A stretch of 64,000 nucleotides of DNA from Iris pallida (taxonomy: Eukaryota > Streptophyta > Magnoliopsida > Asparagales > Iridaceae). The notes beneath the pieces were generated by a model that saw only the letters and a program-made list of their open reading frames with translations, was not told where the DNA came from and did not search any database. Numbering within the stretch: position 1 is the first letter of the stretch; each line of letters starts with the position of its first letter. The DNA lies in the NCBI GenBank assembly GCA_029216955.1, contig JANAVB010029819.1, forward strand, positions 30,742,204 through 30,806,203, written 5' to 3'. A program made the translations under genes and the position numbers. Positions 9,345-20,227 of the stretch are shown one piece after another.

Positions 9345-9952
9345 CAAAAACTTGTCACGACCCGCACCCGCTTTTCGGGCGCGAACTCGTGAGCAAGCCA
9401 GCTACGTATCGAACGGACTCCAGCCCAACCCGAATACGTAAACACTGTCACGGCTATGGTATACTGCCAATTCATGGCAAGGCATCACTATATTTCAATC
9501 CACAATAAGAATATAAAATATGAATGAACAATTATGGGTCATGGTCTGCAGTCCATTAGCATATTGTTCGATTAGACTCCAAGAATGATATGAGTCTATA
9601 AAATAAGAAGTGTATATCATGGTATAGAATATAAAGCACGAGAGGATAATAAAGAAATATCACAAAAAAATACCTGTGTCCTTGTAGGTATAATCACTAC
9701 CATCATGAGCCGCTAACTAACTCCATGCAATCCGCTACCTGAAGAGATCATCAGGTCCTCAGGGGACATAGCAAGATACATAAAAATATGCCTATCTAAC
9801 AGTTTAATCATGCAATAATATAAACAGGGTATAAACAGAAACTAGACATGAGGCTGACATATGGCTACTGACAGGTAACTATGAACAAGGATATAGGATC
9901 AACTATGCATAAATGAACTGCTGGAAGAACAAGAGATCAATGGAATACCAAA

Positions 9953-10292
9953 CCCTCACCCCGAGTGTGGACTCGCAGGTTTGAACTAATCACTAACCCT
10001 CGCCCCGAGTGTGGACTCGCAGGTTAGTTCACGACAAATCACCCTCGCCCCGAGTGTGGACTCGCAGGTGCAAACAGAGCAAGAAAAACACCCTCGCCCC
10101 GATTGTGGACTTGCAGGTGTAAACGGTCAACCCTCGTCCCGAGTGTGGACTCGCAGGTTAGTTCACGACAAATCACCCTCGCCCCGAGTGTGGACTCGCA
10201 GGTGCAAACAGATCAAGAAAAACACCCTCATCCCGATTGTGGACTTGCAGGTGTAAACGGTCAACCCTCGCCCCGATTGTGGACTCGCAGGT
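9953..10292. repeat. Eight copies of a roughly 43-bp repeat with a 134-bp higher-order period
   Basis: CCCTCGCCCCGAGTGTGG-type units start at 9953, 9997, 10042, 10091, 10131, 10176, 10225 and 10265. Spacers come in three types, and the trio 9997-10130 is repeated at 10131-10264, giving a 134-bp higher-order unit. It lies in the R-U5 part of the LTR of element A. Open frames through it are by-products. Confidence 0.92.
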
Positions 10293-11850
10293 TGTGCAAA
10301 CAATACAGGAATAGCAGTTCAATTACACATACTTGTAGACACGACTCAGTCAAGATACATGTAACGACACGATAAAACTCAGTCATGACACATGTAAGGA
10401 CAACTCTAGCATGAACCATAATGTGGACAAGCCTACTGTACTACGCTATCAAGTCAGGTAATACTGATATACAAGCAAGACAATAAGCTAGTAAACATGG
10501 TATGTAGAAAATATCTGAATCCATATCAACTAGAGTAACTAAATGATAACATACTAAAAAGAGAAGAACTATAAGCATGAAAATGAACTGTAGAGGGAGG
10601 CAAGGTATCTTGCCTGAAAGTTTGCCACAAATCTGCGCTGAGGTTGCGGGTACCAAGGTCTGGCCCAAGGTTACAGACACCAACTCGAGTTTTACTCTAA
10701 AATAAACCTATTTCAAAGACCTACATAAGATTATGTAAAATGTTATTAAAATTTATATTTTTACTTAGGTCCTGGCTTAATATTTTTATCCAATTACTAG
10801 TATTTCTTTGGTTTAAAATTTCATTAGTCATAAGCTAATCTTATTTGCAATAAACTATACTACTTATATGTATATTTTGTTAATCTAACTCTTTATTATA
10901 TGCTATTAATATAGTATTCCAAGACAACAACATATTAAACATCTATAGGAGTATTTTGTAATTATGGGATTAATGAAGGTTCCAAGTGTAAAGATGATTA
11001 CCAAACACATAGAAAAAATCACTTTTACTTACTTTCTTCTACACGTGAACAAGTGTTCCTATTCCTTTGCTAGTGGTTTCTATTCCCATGCAGGTAAAAT
11101 ATTATTAACCTTCTTCCTCCATTGTTCATTAATTATGTTTCTTTTAAAAGTGCCCACGCAAATTCTGTTTGTGAGAACCATTGTTCTCTCCTCTATTTCT
11201 TTCACGTAAACAGTAACTACATAAGCTGTTCCTCTAACCATTTCTTCTACTATTATTTTTCGTGAATAGTGCATTGCTATATTCTGCTATTAAATCTTCT
11301 TCTATACCTTTTCTTATCTCAGGAAGAAAATGGCAGAAACAAACTTGGATAACCGAACTTACCCTGGTAAGAAGAAGCTCGACCCAACATCGGAACGGGG
11401 TAGTTGTGCGTTCTTCAGCCAACTAGTTATTTTCTGGTTGACTCTCGGCTCTTTTAGGCATCGCACGAAGGTCCTAGGAAGTGGATGCGGAGGTGGCATA
11501 TGCTAACTTCCGGCAGGACTCTACGAGTTCGGCTCGGCTTGGTTGATGGGTCGGCATCTCCAGATCTTGCCGGATAGGACCGAACAGGACAGGGGGTCAG
11601 GAAGTAGAGGGTCGACAGTGTTTTGCCAACAACGAGGTGGCACTCTGACGGTTGCGAGCGTCAGTCTCACCCTAGCTTGGACGGGTGATATATCCTGGTA
11701 GGTCATACGGAGGTAGGCTAGCATGCGGCTTGTGCGGTGTGTGCCGATTGCACATGCCAGGAACTCAGCGCTGGCATGGGGAGAGGTATGTATAATATGG
11801 AGGGATCACCCGAGCTGGATGGGGAGATAGGGTTAGGGTTTTCCCTGTCA
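10293..11850. other. Remainder of the element A LTR, no gene seen
   Basis: Mostly AT-rich sequence to about 11,330, then a GC-richer block at 11,440-11,830 that would be the transcribed leader on the minus strand. No protein motif was recognised in any frame. Confidence 0.5.
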
Positions 11851-11951
11851 TTATCTATATATAGCATGCGGCTTGCCAGGGAGTTGTGATTGGGTTACTG
11901 GGCTCTGGGTTTGGTTTGGGCTTGCTCGCGGGTTGTGGGGGTTTCAACAGC

Positions 11952-14498
11952 ATGCTCCAATTCCAGGAGGAAGTCAGAATCCTCCGCTATCAAGAAGAAA
12001 TTCAATTGCAACAGAGAGCCAAGTGTCTTTGGCTTAAAGAGGGAGATAGGTGTTCAAAATTTTTCCACTCCACGATTAGGGCTCGACAGAACAGAAACAA
12101 TATTGGGTCTCTCATTGATGCTACTGGCAACATTATTACCGAAGATTCCCAATTGGGTGAAGAAGCAGTCTCCTACTTCACGTCTCTATACAACCAATCT
12201 GAGTATACTACTGTCTTCCCTGAACAAATAAGCAAAAGAATTGTTACTGAGGATGGGAATGCAATATTAAGCAAGGAAATTACGATGGCGGAAATAGAGA
12301 GTATAGTTCGCAATGCGGATGACAACAAAGCCCCGGGCCCAGACGGATTTAATGCTAGATTCTTCAAGCAACATTGGGACCTGCTTAAGTATCACATATT
12401 ACATATGGTCCGAGATTTCTTCCAAACTGGTCGACTTCTTAAGGAGATTAACCATACATTTCTTACTCTGATACCGAAGAAAGAAGGGGCGGCAGCGCTA
12501 AGCGATTTTCGACCTATTGCATGTTGCAATTTCCTTTATAAAATTATTGCTAACATCATGGTTTCTCGTATGCAATGTCTAATGCAGGAACTCATCTCTA
12601 TGAATCAATCTGCATTTATAAAAGGAAGATCAATTGCTGAAAACTGTTTGCTGGCACACGAACTGGTCCGCGAGTTCAACAAACCAGGTGGGAGAAAAGG
12701 GTGTATTAAACTGGATCTTCAAAAAGCCTATGACATGGTAAATCGGGAATTCGTGTGTGAAGTCCTACTTAGCATGGGATTTACTAGCTGGTGGGTTGAC
12801 AGGATCAGAGAGTGTATCACGACGCCAACCTTCTCAGTGCTTATTAAGGGGCAACCTGCAGGATATTTTGGCAGCAATCGTGGACTCCGGCAGGGAGACC
12901 CACTCTCCCCTTATTTGTTTACCACGGTGATGGAGCAGTTCACGTGCAGGATGGACTTGGCAGTGGTGCAGGGGCGTATTCGGCCTTTATACCACCGAAT
13001 ATTGCCTAGCGTCTCACATCTTATATATGCAGACGATCTATTGGTCTTTATGGAGCCTTCTGAAAGAGGGATTGCCGCACTCCTCTCTATATTGGCGGAC
13101 TTCAATCAGGTATTAGGGCTACATCTTAACAGGGATAAGAGCCGGCTATATGTTAATAAGGGTTGTACTCAAAAGGAGAGATGGTCGGAGCTGCTCCATA
13201 TTGAGTTGGATGAACTCCCAGTAAAATATCTTGGTCTTCCACTTTCTATAACTTATGTGAAGGATGCGGATTGTAATGGCCTGGTTCAATATGTCAACAC
13301 TCGGCTCGAAGGGTGGCAATCTCAAGTGTTATCATTCGGAGGCAGAATAGAACTAGTACGGTCAGTGATACTAGCTATCACTACGTATTGGTTACAAGCA
13401 CTATACATCCCTACCGGCACTATAAAACGGATAGAAACCTTATGTGCCAACTTTATATGGAGAGGAGGACTACATGTTATTTCATGGGAAGACCTTTGCT
13501 TGCCGAAGGATGAAGGAGGAGTTGGTCTCCGATCTATCAGTGTTCTCCGAGAAGTATCGATGTTGAAACTAGCATGGAAGCTCATTGAAGGGAAAACTAT
13601 TTGGGCGCAATGGACTGTGAACAGATACCTTCGTTCGAACAATTTCTGGACCCAAGGTATTGATAATAATTTCTCGGTGACATTTAAAAATATTTTACGA
13701 CTCCGTGGTAAATTGAAAAATTACATTCAACGAGTCATACATGATGGAAGACGCACATGTTTATGGTTCGATCCTTGGCTGAGGCATGAGAGCCTTATTG
13801 ATAAACTGGGGTGGCCAACCTTTGCAATAATGGGTAGCACCGAGTCGGTTAATGTCATCATCGAGAATGGATGTTGGAAGGCAGAACTGCGGCAAGCAAG
13901 CAGATGGTTCAAAGATGAAATTACAGCCATTACTTTGGACATGGAGGGGACGAGCGATAGGTGGGTGTGGAAAGATTCACCGAATGGTGACTTCGTGAGC
14001 AGCCGGGTTTATGAGAAGGAGCGGGACCATCGGACGAAGAACGAGTGGACCGACATCATTTGGGCGAAGGGAACGGCAATGAAGATGCAATATTGCATCT
14101 ACAAGGCCACTCGAGACAGACTCCTCACCATGGAGAGGCTGCTCAGGTTTGGCTTAACCTTGCCAAATTCGAACTGTGTCCTCTGTAATGGCGAGATCGA
14201 GACTCGAGATCACCTGTTTTTCAAGTGCCATACAACAGGTTACATTTGGCAATACTACAGAACGCAACTCGGCATTGGAAGCATTCAAAGGGAGGGTCTG
14301 ATAAATACTATAGAAGAAGTTCGGGCGCTGAAAAATAAAGGAATGGATGCATTCGAGAAGGGAAGGATCAAATTACTATCTGCAGTTTGGCACGTGTGGC
14401 GTGAGAGGAATTTAAGAATATTCGAAGGCAGGAGTACTTCTATAGCAGGCATTATCAATAATATAGACTGTGATATTAGATACTTGGGTTGTAACTAA
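11952..14498 (+). CDS. LINE (L1-type) reverse transcriptase, endonuclease missing
   Basis: The open frame can be read from 11886, but its first ATG is at 11952, giving about 848 residues with no stop. LINE-like sequence starts near that point (QEEIQLQQRAKCLWLKEGD). Reverse transcriptase motifs follow in order: NKAPGPDGFNARFF, SDFRPIACCNFLYK, QSAFIKGRSI, KLDLQKAYDMV, GLRQGDPLSPYLF and the catalytic YADDLLVF. The thumb region (GGRIELVRSVI) comes next, and a C-terminal zf-RVT region (CVLCNGEIETRDHLFFKC) completes it. ORF1 and the apurinic endonuclease are absent, so the copy is 5'-truncated, as is usual for LINEs. The lack of stops over 2.5 kb suggests a fairly young insertion. It is inserted in the right LTR of element A, upstream of its minus-strand TATA box. 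It cannot retrotranspose alone. Confidence 0.88.
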   Translation: MLQFQEEVRILRYQEEIQLQQRAKCLWLKEGDRCSKFFHSTIRARQNRNNIGSLIDATGNIITEDSQLGEEAVSYFTSLYNQSEYTTVFPEQISKRIVTEDGNAILSKEITMAEIESIVRNADDNKAPGPDGFNARFFKQHWDLLKYHILHMVRDFFQTGRLLKEINHTFLTLIPKKEGAAALSDFRPIACCNFLYKIIANIMVSRMQCLMQELISMNQSAFIKGRSIAENCLLAHELVREFNKPGGRKGCIKLDLQKAYDMVNREFVCEVLLSMGFTSWWVDRIRECITTPTFSVLIKGQPAGYFGSNRGLRQGDPLSPYLFTTVMEQFTCRMDLAVVQGRIRPLYHRILPSVSHLIYADDLLVFMEPSERGIAALLSILADFNQVLGLHLNRDKSRLYVNKGCTQKERWSELLHIELDELPVKYLGLPLSITYVKDADCNGLVQYVNTRLEGWQSQVLSFGGRIELVRSVILAITTYWLQALYIPTGTIKRIETLCANFIWRGGLHVISWEDLCLPKDEGGVGLRSISVLREVSMLKLAWKLIEGKTIWAQWTVNRYLRSNNFWTQGIDNNFSVTFKNILRLRGKLKNYIQRVIHDGRRTCLWFDPWLRHESLIDKLGWPTFAIMGSTESVNVIIENGCWKAELRQASRWFKDEITAITLDMEGTSDRWVWKDSPNGDFVSSRVYEKERDHRTKNEWTDIIWAKGTAMKMQYCIYKATRDRLLTMERLLRFGLTLPNSNCVLCNGEIETRDHLFFKCHTTGYIWQYYRTQLGIGSIQREGLINTIEEVRALKNKGMDAFEKGRIKLLSAVWHVWRERNLRIFEGRSTSIAGIINNIDCDIRYLGCN

Positions 14499-14577
14499 CA
14501 TGGCAAGGACCACATGCAGTCCTTAGCAGAGTTTGTAATTTGTCACATTTTGATTTCTATGAAGATCACCCTTTCTT

Positions 14578-14580
<3 letters not shown>

Positions 14581-14666
<86 letters not shown>
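14581..14666. repeat. (AT)n microsatellite at the LINE 3' junction
   Basis: About 85 bp of AT directly after the LINE 3' sequence (CTTCTTCAAAA) and before the LTR segment that resumes at about 14667. Confidence 0.95.
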
Positions 14667-14669
<3 letters not shown>

Positions 14670-15034
14670 ATGTACATATATTCTTTATATATAACAATCT
14701 CCATAAAGACTAAATAAAATTTCAATATTATCTTTTCTAGTGCAGAGATCTATTTATAGACATATGTACATATATATAATTTCATTTAACAAGAAATAAA
14801 ATGACCAATAATAATATATAATTTTATTTAATAATAACAACAACATTAATAATAATAATACTCTTAATAACAACAAAAATTTAAATAAACCAATAGTAGT
14901 TTTGGTGAACATATCATACATACCCCTTTTATTTGGCTCCCGAAAAATCGTACCAATATTTCTAAAAGTCACCATTTAATTCAAATAATAAATAATCAAA
15001 AATATTTCAAAAATTTTTGGGAAGGAGAGCTACA
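14667..15034 (-). repeat. 5' LTR of element A, U3 start
   Basis: Matches 8388-8747 and ends with GAGAGCTACA at 15034, which is the LTR start on the minus strand. Confidence 0.82.
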
Positions 15035-15049
15035 GCCACAGTCTCATAA

Positions 15050-15074
15050 CCCCCCCCCCCCCCCCCCCCCCCCC
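15050..15074. repeat. Poly(C) tract, 25 nt
   Basis: An uninterrupted run of C from 15050 to 15074, 16 bp outside the element A LTR end. It is unusual in this AT-rich window. Its length may be unreliable. Confidence 0.85.
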
Positions 15075-15214
15075 TCTCCCCGTACCTACTTACGCTAACA
15101 AGCTCAGGCCAGACCGCACCTCCAAGCAATTTAAGCCTATCGTCGAGGTAGCGCTGTAAGAAATTAAATTCACGGATTCTTTTGATACTTATGAGATTCT
15201 GGTGGCTTTCTTCC

Positions 15215-16200
15215 CAACGGAGATCCTCAGCAGAAATTTGAACAAGATGGGGGATATCCCTAGGTATGGTCACTTTCACACTGCCAACAGATGTTCGAAC
15301 ATTACTCATTTGGGGTACGCCGATGACATCCTTCTCTTCACCGCTGGTGATGTCGGATCGGTGGAGGTGGTTATGTCTATATTGCAGTGCTACACTAGGG
15401 CATCTGGCCAGCGTATCAATGCTAATGAAAGCTCGGTATATGTCCATCACACTACGGACATGGAGAAAAAAAGAATATAATCGTATGACAGGTTTTGGCA
15501 TTAAGGGGCCACCTTTCGTTTACTTAGGCTGTCTGATGGGTTACGGCAGAAGGAACGCTACCATGTTCGAACCTCTCTTGGGTAAGAAAAGAAACAAAGT
15601 CGAGAGATGGCACAATAAAATTCTATCTCCGGGTGGCAAGCTTGTTCTTCTTAAACACGTGCTTTGCTCCATTCCTATTTACACTGTCGCAGCGAGTAAT
15701 CCTCCAAAGAAGGTCATCCAGGACATCGAGAATATTTGCAACAGATTTTTTTGGAACGGTACAAAGAAAAGAACTTGGGTCAGTTGGAACAACATGCCAA
15801 TTTCTACCTCGGAGGGAGGCTTCGGACTGAGAAAAATGAAAGGCATCATTAATGCATTCTCCGTCAAACTTTGGTGGAAAGTATGCACTTCTACTTCTCT
15901 GTGGAGCAGATTTCTTAAGGCCATGTATTTTTGTAACATTCATCATTCTCTTACTATTGCAAATTGCAGAGCCTCCAGCTCTTGGCGCCGTAGTCTCTAT
16001 GGGTGATTTTTAGGAGAACAATACATTAACATTATGATGGGATGTGGAGATTCTAGCCTCATCCATGATAATTGTACCGACCGTGGTCGTCTCACCCCTA
16101 TCAGCCCTATCCCTGCAGACAGTCCTATCAAGCTTTTGTTGACGCCGAAGGGGGAGGGAGAGAAGAAATTGTTTGTTTGGCTCTCGGCATTGGGGTATAC
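15215..16200 (+). pseudogene. Second LINE reverse transcriptase fragment, frameshifted
   Basis: 15215-15475 reads as the middle of a plant LINE RT, with EILSRNLNKM, then HLGYADDILLFTAGD. At the A7 run near 15465-15475 the frame moves on by one, and 15480-16003 continues with PPFVYLGCLMG, LSPGGKLVLLKHVL and STSEGGFGLRKMKG, the thumb and pre-zf-RVT region. A stop follows at about 16004, and weak LINE-like sequence goes on to about 16100. It differs clearly from the LINE at 11952, so it is a separate family. The 5' half of RT and everything upstream are missing. The first catalytic strands are lost, so it is dead. Confidence 0.82.
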
Positions 16201-16246
16201 TGTACAGTTGCCTACTTTTTGGCCTTATTTATAAAGTTTCCCTTCC

Positions 16247-16378
16247 TTTTTTTTTTTTTTTTTTGAGCAAAACAGGTGAACTTCATTCATTTAAAACAAC
16301 AGAGGTACAAGCATTACTCTCACGAATAACCAGAGTATATATACAATCAGGAATCAGATCATGAAATTGCAAGAGATT
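16247..16378 (-). mobile_element. 3' tail of a minus-strand LINE
   Basis: On the minus strand, GCTTGTACCTCTGTTGTTTT leads through AATGAATGAAGTTCACC to TTTTGCTC and then a poly(A) run (T run 16247-16264 on the plus strand). TTGTAC...AATGAA...poly(A) is the usual end of plant L1-type LINEs. Only about 110 bp is left before AT repeat. Confidence 0.6.
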
Positions 16379-16629
<251 letters not shown>

Positions 16630-17625
16630 CCTTCGAATATGGTCCTGTGGAGATATGTCAAACGTATATAAATAATGACATCAAATACTCTTACAACTGA
16701 TGGGAATAAAGTTTAGTTTAGACGTGTCTGAGACAAGTGGATATCATATGCTGTAATGGCGACTCATGCTTACAAGTAGGGGAATGATATCCCGTTCAGA
16801 TGAGTGATAAGTGTTACAATTTATGAAAATAAATAGACAACAACTATCGATAATAGAAACAAAAATAAAGCAACCATGCAAGTAGCCCTAGTAACTTTAC
16901 AAATTTTTGAAAACAAAAGAAAGAGGGAAAACACATAATATAAATAGATGAGGATAAGACCTCCTTTATGAGCAAGATTGTTCTTACCTTGGGGTGATGC
17001 ATTTCCTAGGTTGAGAGCTTTCTACTCGTCCACCTTGTTGCCCAAGATGAAACAAGCTAGCTTTGGGACCTCCTAGCTTGAAGCTCTATAAAGAGGCAAG
17101 GGGAAAATAAATGTTGAAACCATAAGCTATATGTTATATTTATAGAGAAGCAATGAACGTTAGGGTTGATTAAAATGGATTAAATCATAGCCATTGATTT
17201 TAATAGAATTAAGATTCTAGAAGATTTAATTATATCTTGAACTATCTCATTTTCCGCTTTAACTACAATTTCAAAGCTCATAACGACACAATTTCAAAAA
17301 AAATAATTCTATTTAAATTGCAGGCTTAGTTATTATCTTTTTTAAAATATGGTCTTAATCTTAATTATGAGTTGAAACTTAGGAGATATGCTACTTTTAC
17401 TACAAATGTACTAAGTCCAAACTTCGTCATATTTAATTTTCTTGCATTAACTATATAATTTAAACTATCCTAATTTCTAGCAACTTGTATTTCCATATAG
17501 ATAACCATTCATATGAATTATTATTTTAACAAAATCCAACTCATGTAAGAAATTCTAATAAAATTATGATCAAAAACTAAAATTGAATCAATATTAATCA
17601 TATCTTACTAAATCAATAACCATAG
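16630..17625. other. Unassigned AT-rich sequence, possibly LTR debris
   Basis: No gene is recognised. Around 17090 the minus strand has CTTTATAG with a pyrimidine-rich downstream stretch, and around 17140 the plus strand has ATATTTATAG. Both could be remnants of LTR promoters. No defined ends are seen. Confidence 0.35.
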
Positions 17626-18720
17626 TGTCACACCCCAGTCCTAAAATACGTGGGACCGAATTACGTGACAATGGCCAGCTACGTAGTCAAGCGGACTTTA
17701 GTCCAACTCAAAAACGTATAAGCTGTCTAAATGAACTCTGGTCTAAAATTTTACAGGTGTATATAACACATGGCTGATATCTTGATCTCACCCACAAGAA
17801 CAGTATATAAAAATTAATTAGTAAAACTGAAATAAATGTTGAAGAGTAATGATAATGTTGAATGCCCAACAAGAAATAATAACAAGTCGACTGGAGACGA
17901 ATCCACTGCCGCTAGACCGAAAAGAAAGTACGTAAAGATAAAGAGATCGAGTCAAGCGCACAGAAAACTCTGCGAGATCAATCTCCTAGTCCTATGTTGA
18001 TGCCACCCCTGCGCTCGATCTTGATCTGAACTGGTGTAGTATGCCAGCAAGGGAACAAAGTCCTCAGAGGGACATAGCAAGATACTATGGATACCTAGAT
18101 AACAGTATAATCATGCAGAAAATAAGAACATAAAATATAAGGTGCGCTACTACTAGCCATTTTATGTGTACATGCAAATCATGGGCAACTCTAGCACGCT
18201 TGGGCTGACATGACTCAAGTACCCGGGTAGCGCTCATCAGAGTCACTAGCAAAGTCTCACCGGGTAGTGCTCACCACGAGTCGCTAGTAAATACACAAGT
18301 ACACGGGTAGATCGACACGAGGCACTAGCGATACAGACACAGACATAGCCCAAACACCTAATGACTAGTCCTCCCCACCCATTACAACAACGAAAAATTG
18401 GGTATAATCATAGGACTACCAACTAACCATGAGACAAGTGATACAACCGAAATCATAATGATAACAAGTATGTATAGGGGACACTAAGCTACTATGCGTG
18501 AAGAATCTTGTGTCAGAGTTGGTGTCATCAGGACAGAATAGATATACTGCTAACAAACAGATATGGTGATAAAAGTAGGAAACCAAAATAATTGAATACA
18601 CATAAGAAAAATGTAAGCATGAAATACTGTAAGTGATGGCAAGGCATACTTGCCTGCGAAAGAGTCCAGCCCCTGTTGGAGTCCAGGTATGAATTTTGAC
18701 TCCAATCCTCTAATTATTTC
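17626..18720 (-). repeat. LTR-like segment related to elements A and B
   Basis: Begins TGTCACACCCC. It shares with the LTRs of A and B the block GCCAGCTACGTA followed by the GGACT..AGTCCAA type, and with A the block GGGACATAGCAAGATAC (18070 versus 9763). An irregular repeat around CGGGTAG...CTCA...GAG...CACTAG (18200-18335) takes the place of the repeat array in A. No PBS is adjacent on the left. The far end was not found, so it may be a solo LTR or a truncated one. Confidence 0.5.
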
Positions 18721-19820
18721 GAAGAACCTTATAAATATATCTATTTATGTAAAAATCTTATTAAAATAATCATATAATTCCATATAAATGTGAAATACAT
18801 AAATATACTAATTGGACCTATGATCTTTATTTACAAATATTTGCATGATTAGGGAGGTATAGTTAAATGCAATTAGAGTTGTCTAAATAGCATGTTCTAT
18901 GTGCGCAGTAGAACAATACACCATAATTAATCAATGATATATTTTTATACCCTTTTATAGTAGCTATTAATTCCATCATGGCTATGCTAATCATAGCTAA
19001 GGTTGCAAATATCAATTAAGTGGGGTTATAACTACAAGTTGCCAACTCTTGCATTGTGAATATAAAGAATGGGATAGAGTGACATGAGTGGTCTGGTAGC
19101 TATATAGGCTTGAATAGTTTTATATAGATAAATAGGTTAGCTAATTAATCAAAATCACATCTCAAAAAAGAAAATCAAAATCAATGTTTATAACAAGTAA
19201 TCAATTACTATTGAAATTAACTCAATCCTAACCACCTACACCTGTCCTTTTTTTTACTACCTACTATAAATATCCCTACGTGAACAATATGCATGCTACC
19301 GCTACGACTGCATATTCCATCCATTGCTGCTTCTTCACTATGAATAAATATTTATTGTTCTTTTCCTCTATATCTTGTTTTATTAACTACTAGTAGCACA
19401 TCTCTCCTACTATGAGTTGTTTACAAGTTTGTGGATAAACATAACCAAAGGCTCACCTATGTGAAGATGGCCCTGTATAACCTTGGGCTCGAGCGGGAGA
19501 AGAAATTTGACAGGGCTAACGAACGGGGCTTCCTCTTCGGCTGTGCGATGGTGGTGCCAACTCTGTTGGTCGGCAGTACAGGCATGGGGACTGGGTTGCC
19601 TAGTTCAGGTCTGCGCCGTTGGTGCATGCATGGGTGCTCGGTCGACTGCTACATAGGGGCTCCGGTCACGTTGCTCGGTCGAGATCCTCTCCATCGAGAG
19701 GGGCGTAACCCTGTGGTTGTACGGACATGCAGAGGGAACGATTGAATGCATAAGGCTTCTGTCGGAGGTGTCGGGAGCGATCCTTGGCGTCGGTACACGA
19801 TAAAGTGCAATACAAGAAAA
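18721..19820. other. Unassigned sequence before the Tat 5' LTR
   Basis: AT-rich until about 19,430. A TATA-like CTATAAATA occurs at 19,264 on the plus strand, and a GC-richer block of about 330 bp follows (19,470-19,800). The block has an open frame of 104 codons (19431-19745), but I recognise nothing in it. It could be a decayed LTR or a gene fragment. Confidence 0.3.
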
Positions 19821-20227
19821 ATGTGTCTTTACGGCATGCAAATGTAGAGGCTAAAAATCAAGTTGTGCCAAATCATTACATTGTGCCAAACCATCAGGTT
19901 GCGCCGACATCTGGTTGGGCAGGAGTCAGGTTGCATGAACGACACGTGGCACACTTTCTCGAGAAGCTGTAACGGCATCATCATTTTCCTGATAGCTGAC
20001 AGCACGGAGATCAAGGAAAATCAGTTCGAATCCCGCGAACGTGGCGTTCGAGAAGATTTTGTCAGCATGTAATTAATGCTGACAGCAGGTTCACGCAAGT
20101 CATTGTGTGGCGTGAGAATTAATCAACACAACACAGGTGACCTAGTCAAAGGTGCCAGTTATTGATTTTTGCCCATACGTAGCCTGGCTAGTTGGTGCCA
20201 TTTGATCAACTTTTTATTTTAAAATAG

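Larger units (their letters stand above)
8748..9352 (-). other. Internal region of element A, no coding sequence seen
   Basis: 605 bp lie between the polypurine tract and the LTR. The left part resembles the 3' untranslated stretch of gypsy elements (ATTTCGTCCTCGAAATT, as next to LTRs in B and C). The right part resembles a 5' leader. No gag, protease or pol motif is visible in any frame. Confidence 0.6.
9353..11935 (-). repeat. 5' LTR of element A, R-U5 part
   Basis: On the plus strand it begins TGTCACGACCC, the same terminus as element C. It shares AGCCAGCTACGTAT with the LTRs of B and with 17626. A palindromic TATA stretch CTATATATAG (11851-11860) is followed on the minus strand by a leader-like AAAACCCTAACCCTATC, so the transcription start is probably near 11830. 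The rest of U3 lies right of the LINE insertion (about 14565-15034). The exact LINE boundary at about 11,880-11,935 is not defined. Confidence 0.6.
8317..15034 (-). mobile_element. Element A: minus-strand gypsy-type LTR element with a tiny internal region
   Basis: On the minus strand the right LTR (15034 to 9353) starts TGTAGCTCTCC and ends CGTGACA. It is followed by a PBS, 605 bp of internal sequence, a polypurine tract and a truncated 3' LTR (8747-8317). The match of 8396-8747 to 14674-15034, down to shared indels, shows that they are the same LTR segment. The internal region has no gag or pol, so this is a non-autonomous (LARD-like) or internally deleted element. LTR ends and PBS resemble the Tekay-like elements B and C. 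A LINE is inserted in the right LTR. The right flank after TACA is GCCAC; no matching duplication is preserved on the left. Confidence 0.75.

Noticed and set aside
9953..10292. Regularly spaced repeats that look superficially like a CRISPR array
   Set aside because: Spacers are not unique; they fall into three repeated types. The context is an LTR in plant DNA with no cas genes.
10011..10375. Open frames of 81 and 90 codons
   Set aside because: They read through the 43-bp repeat in two frames. The repetition of the protein is a by-product.
15007..15501. Minus-strand frame of 164 codons
   Set aside because: It spans the LTR end, the poly-C run (a Gly run) and the antisense of the LINE RT. 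The plus strand carries the recognisable protein.
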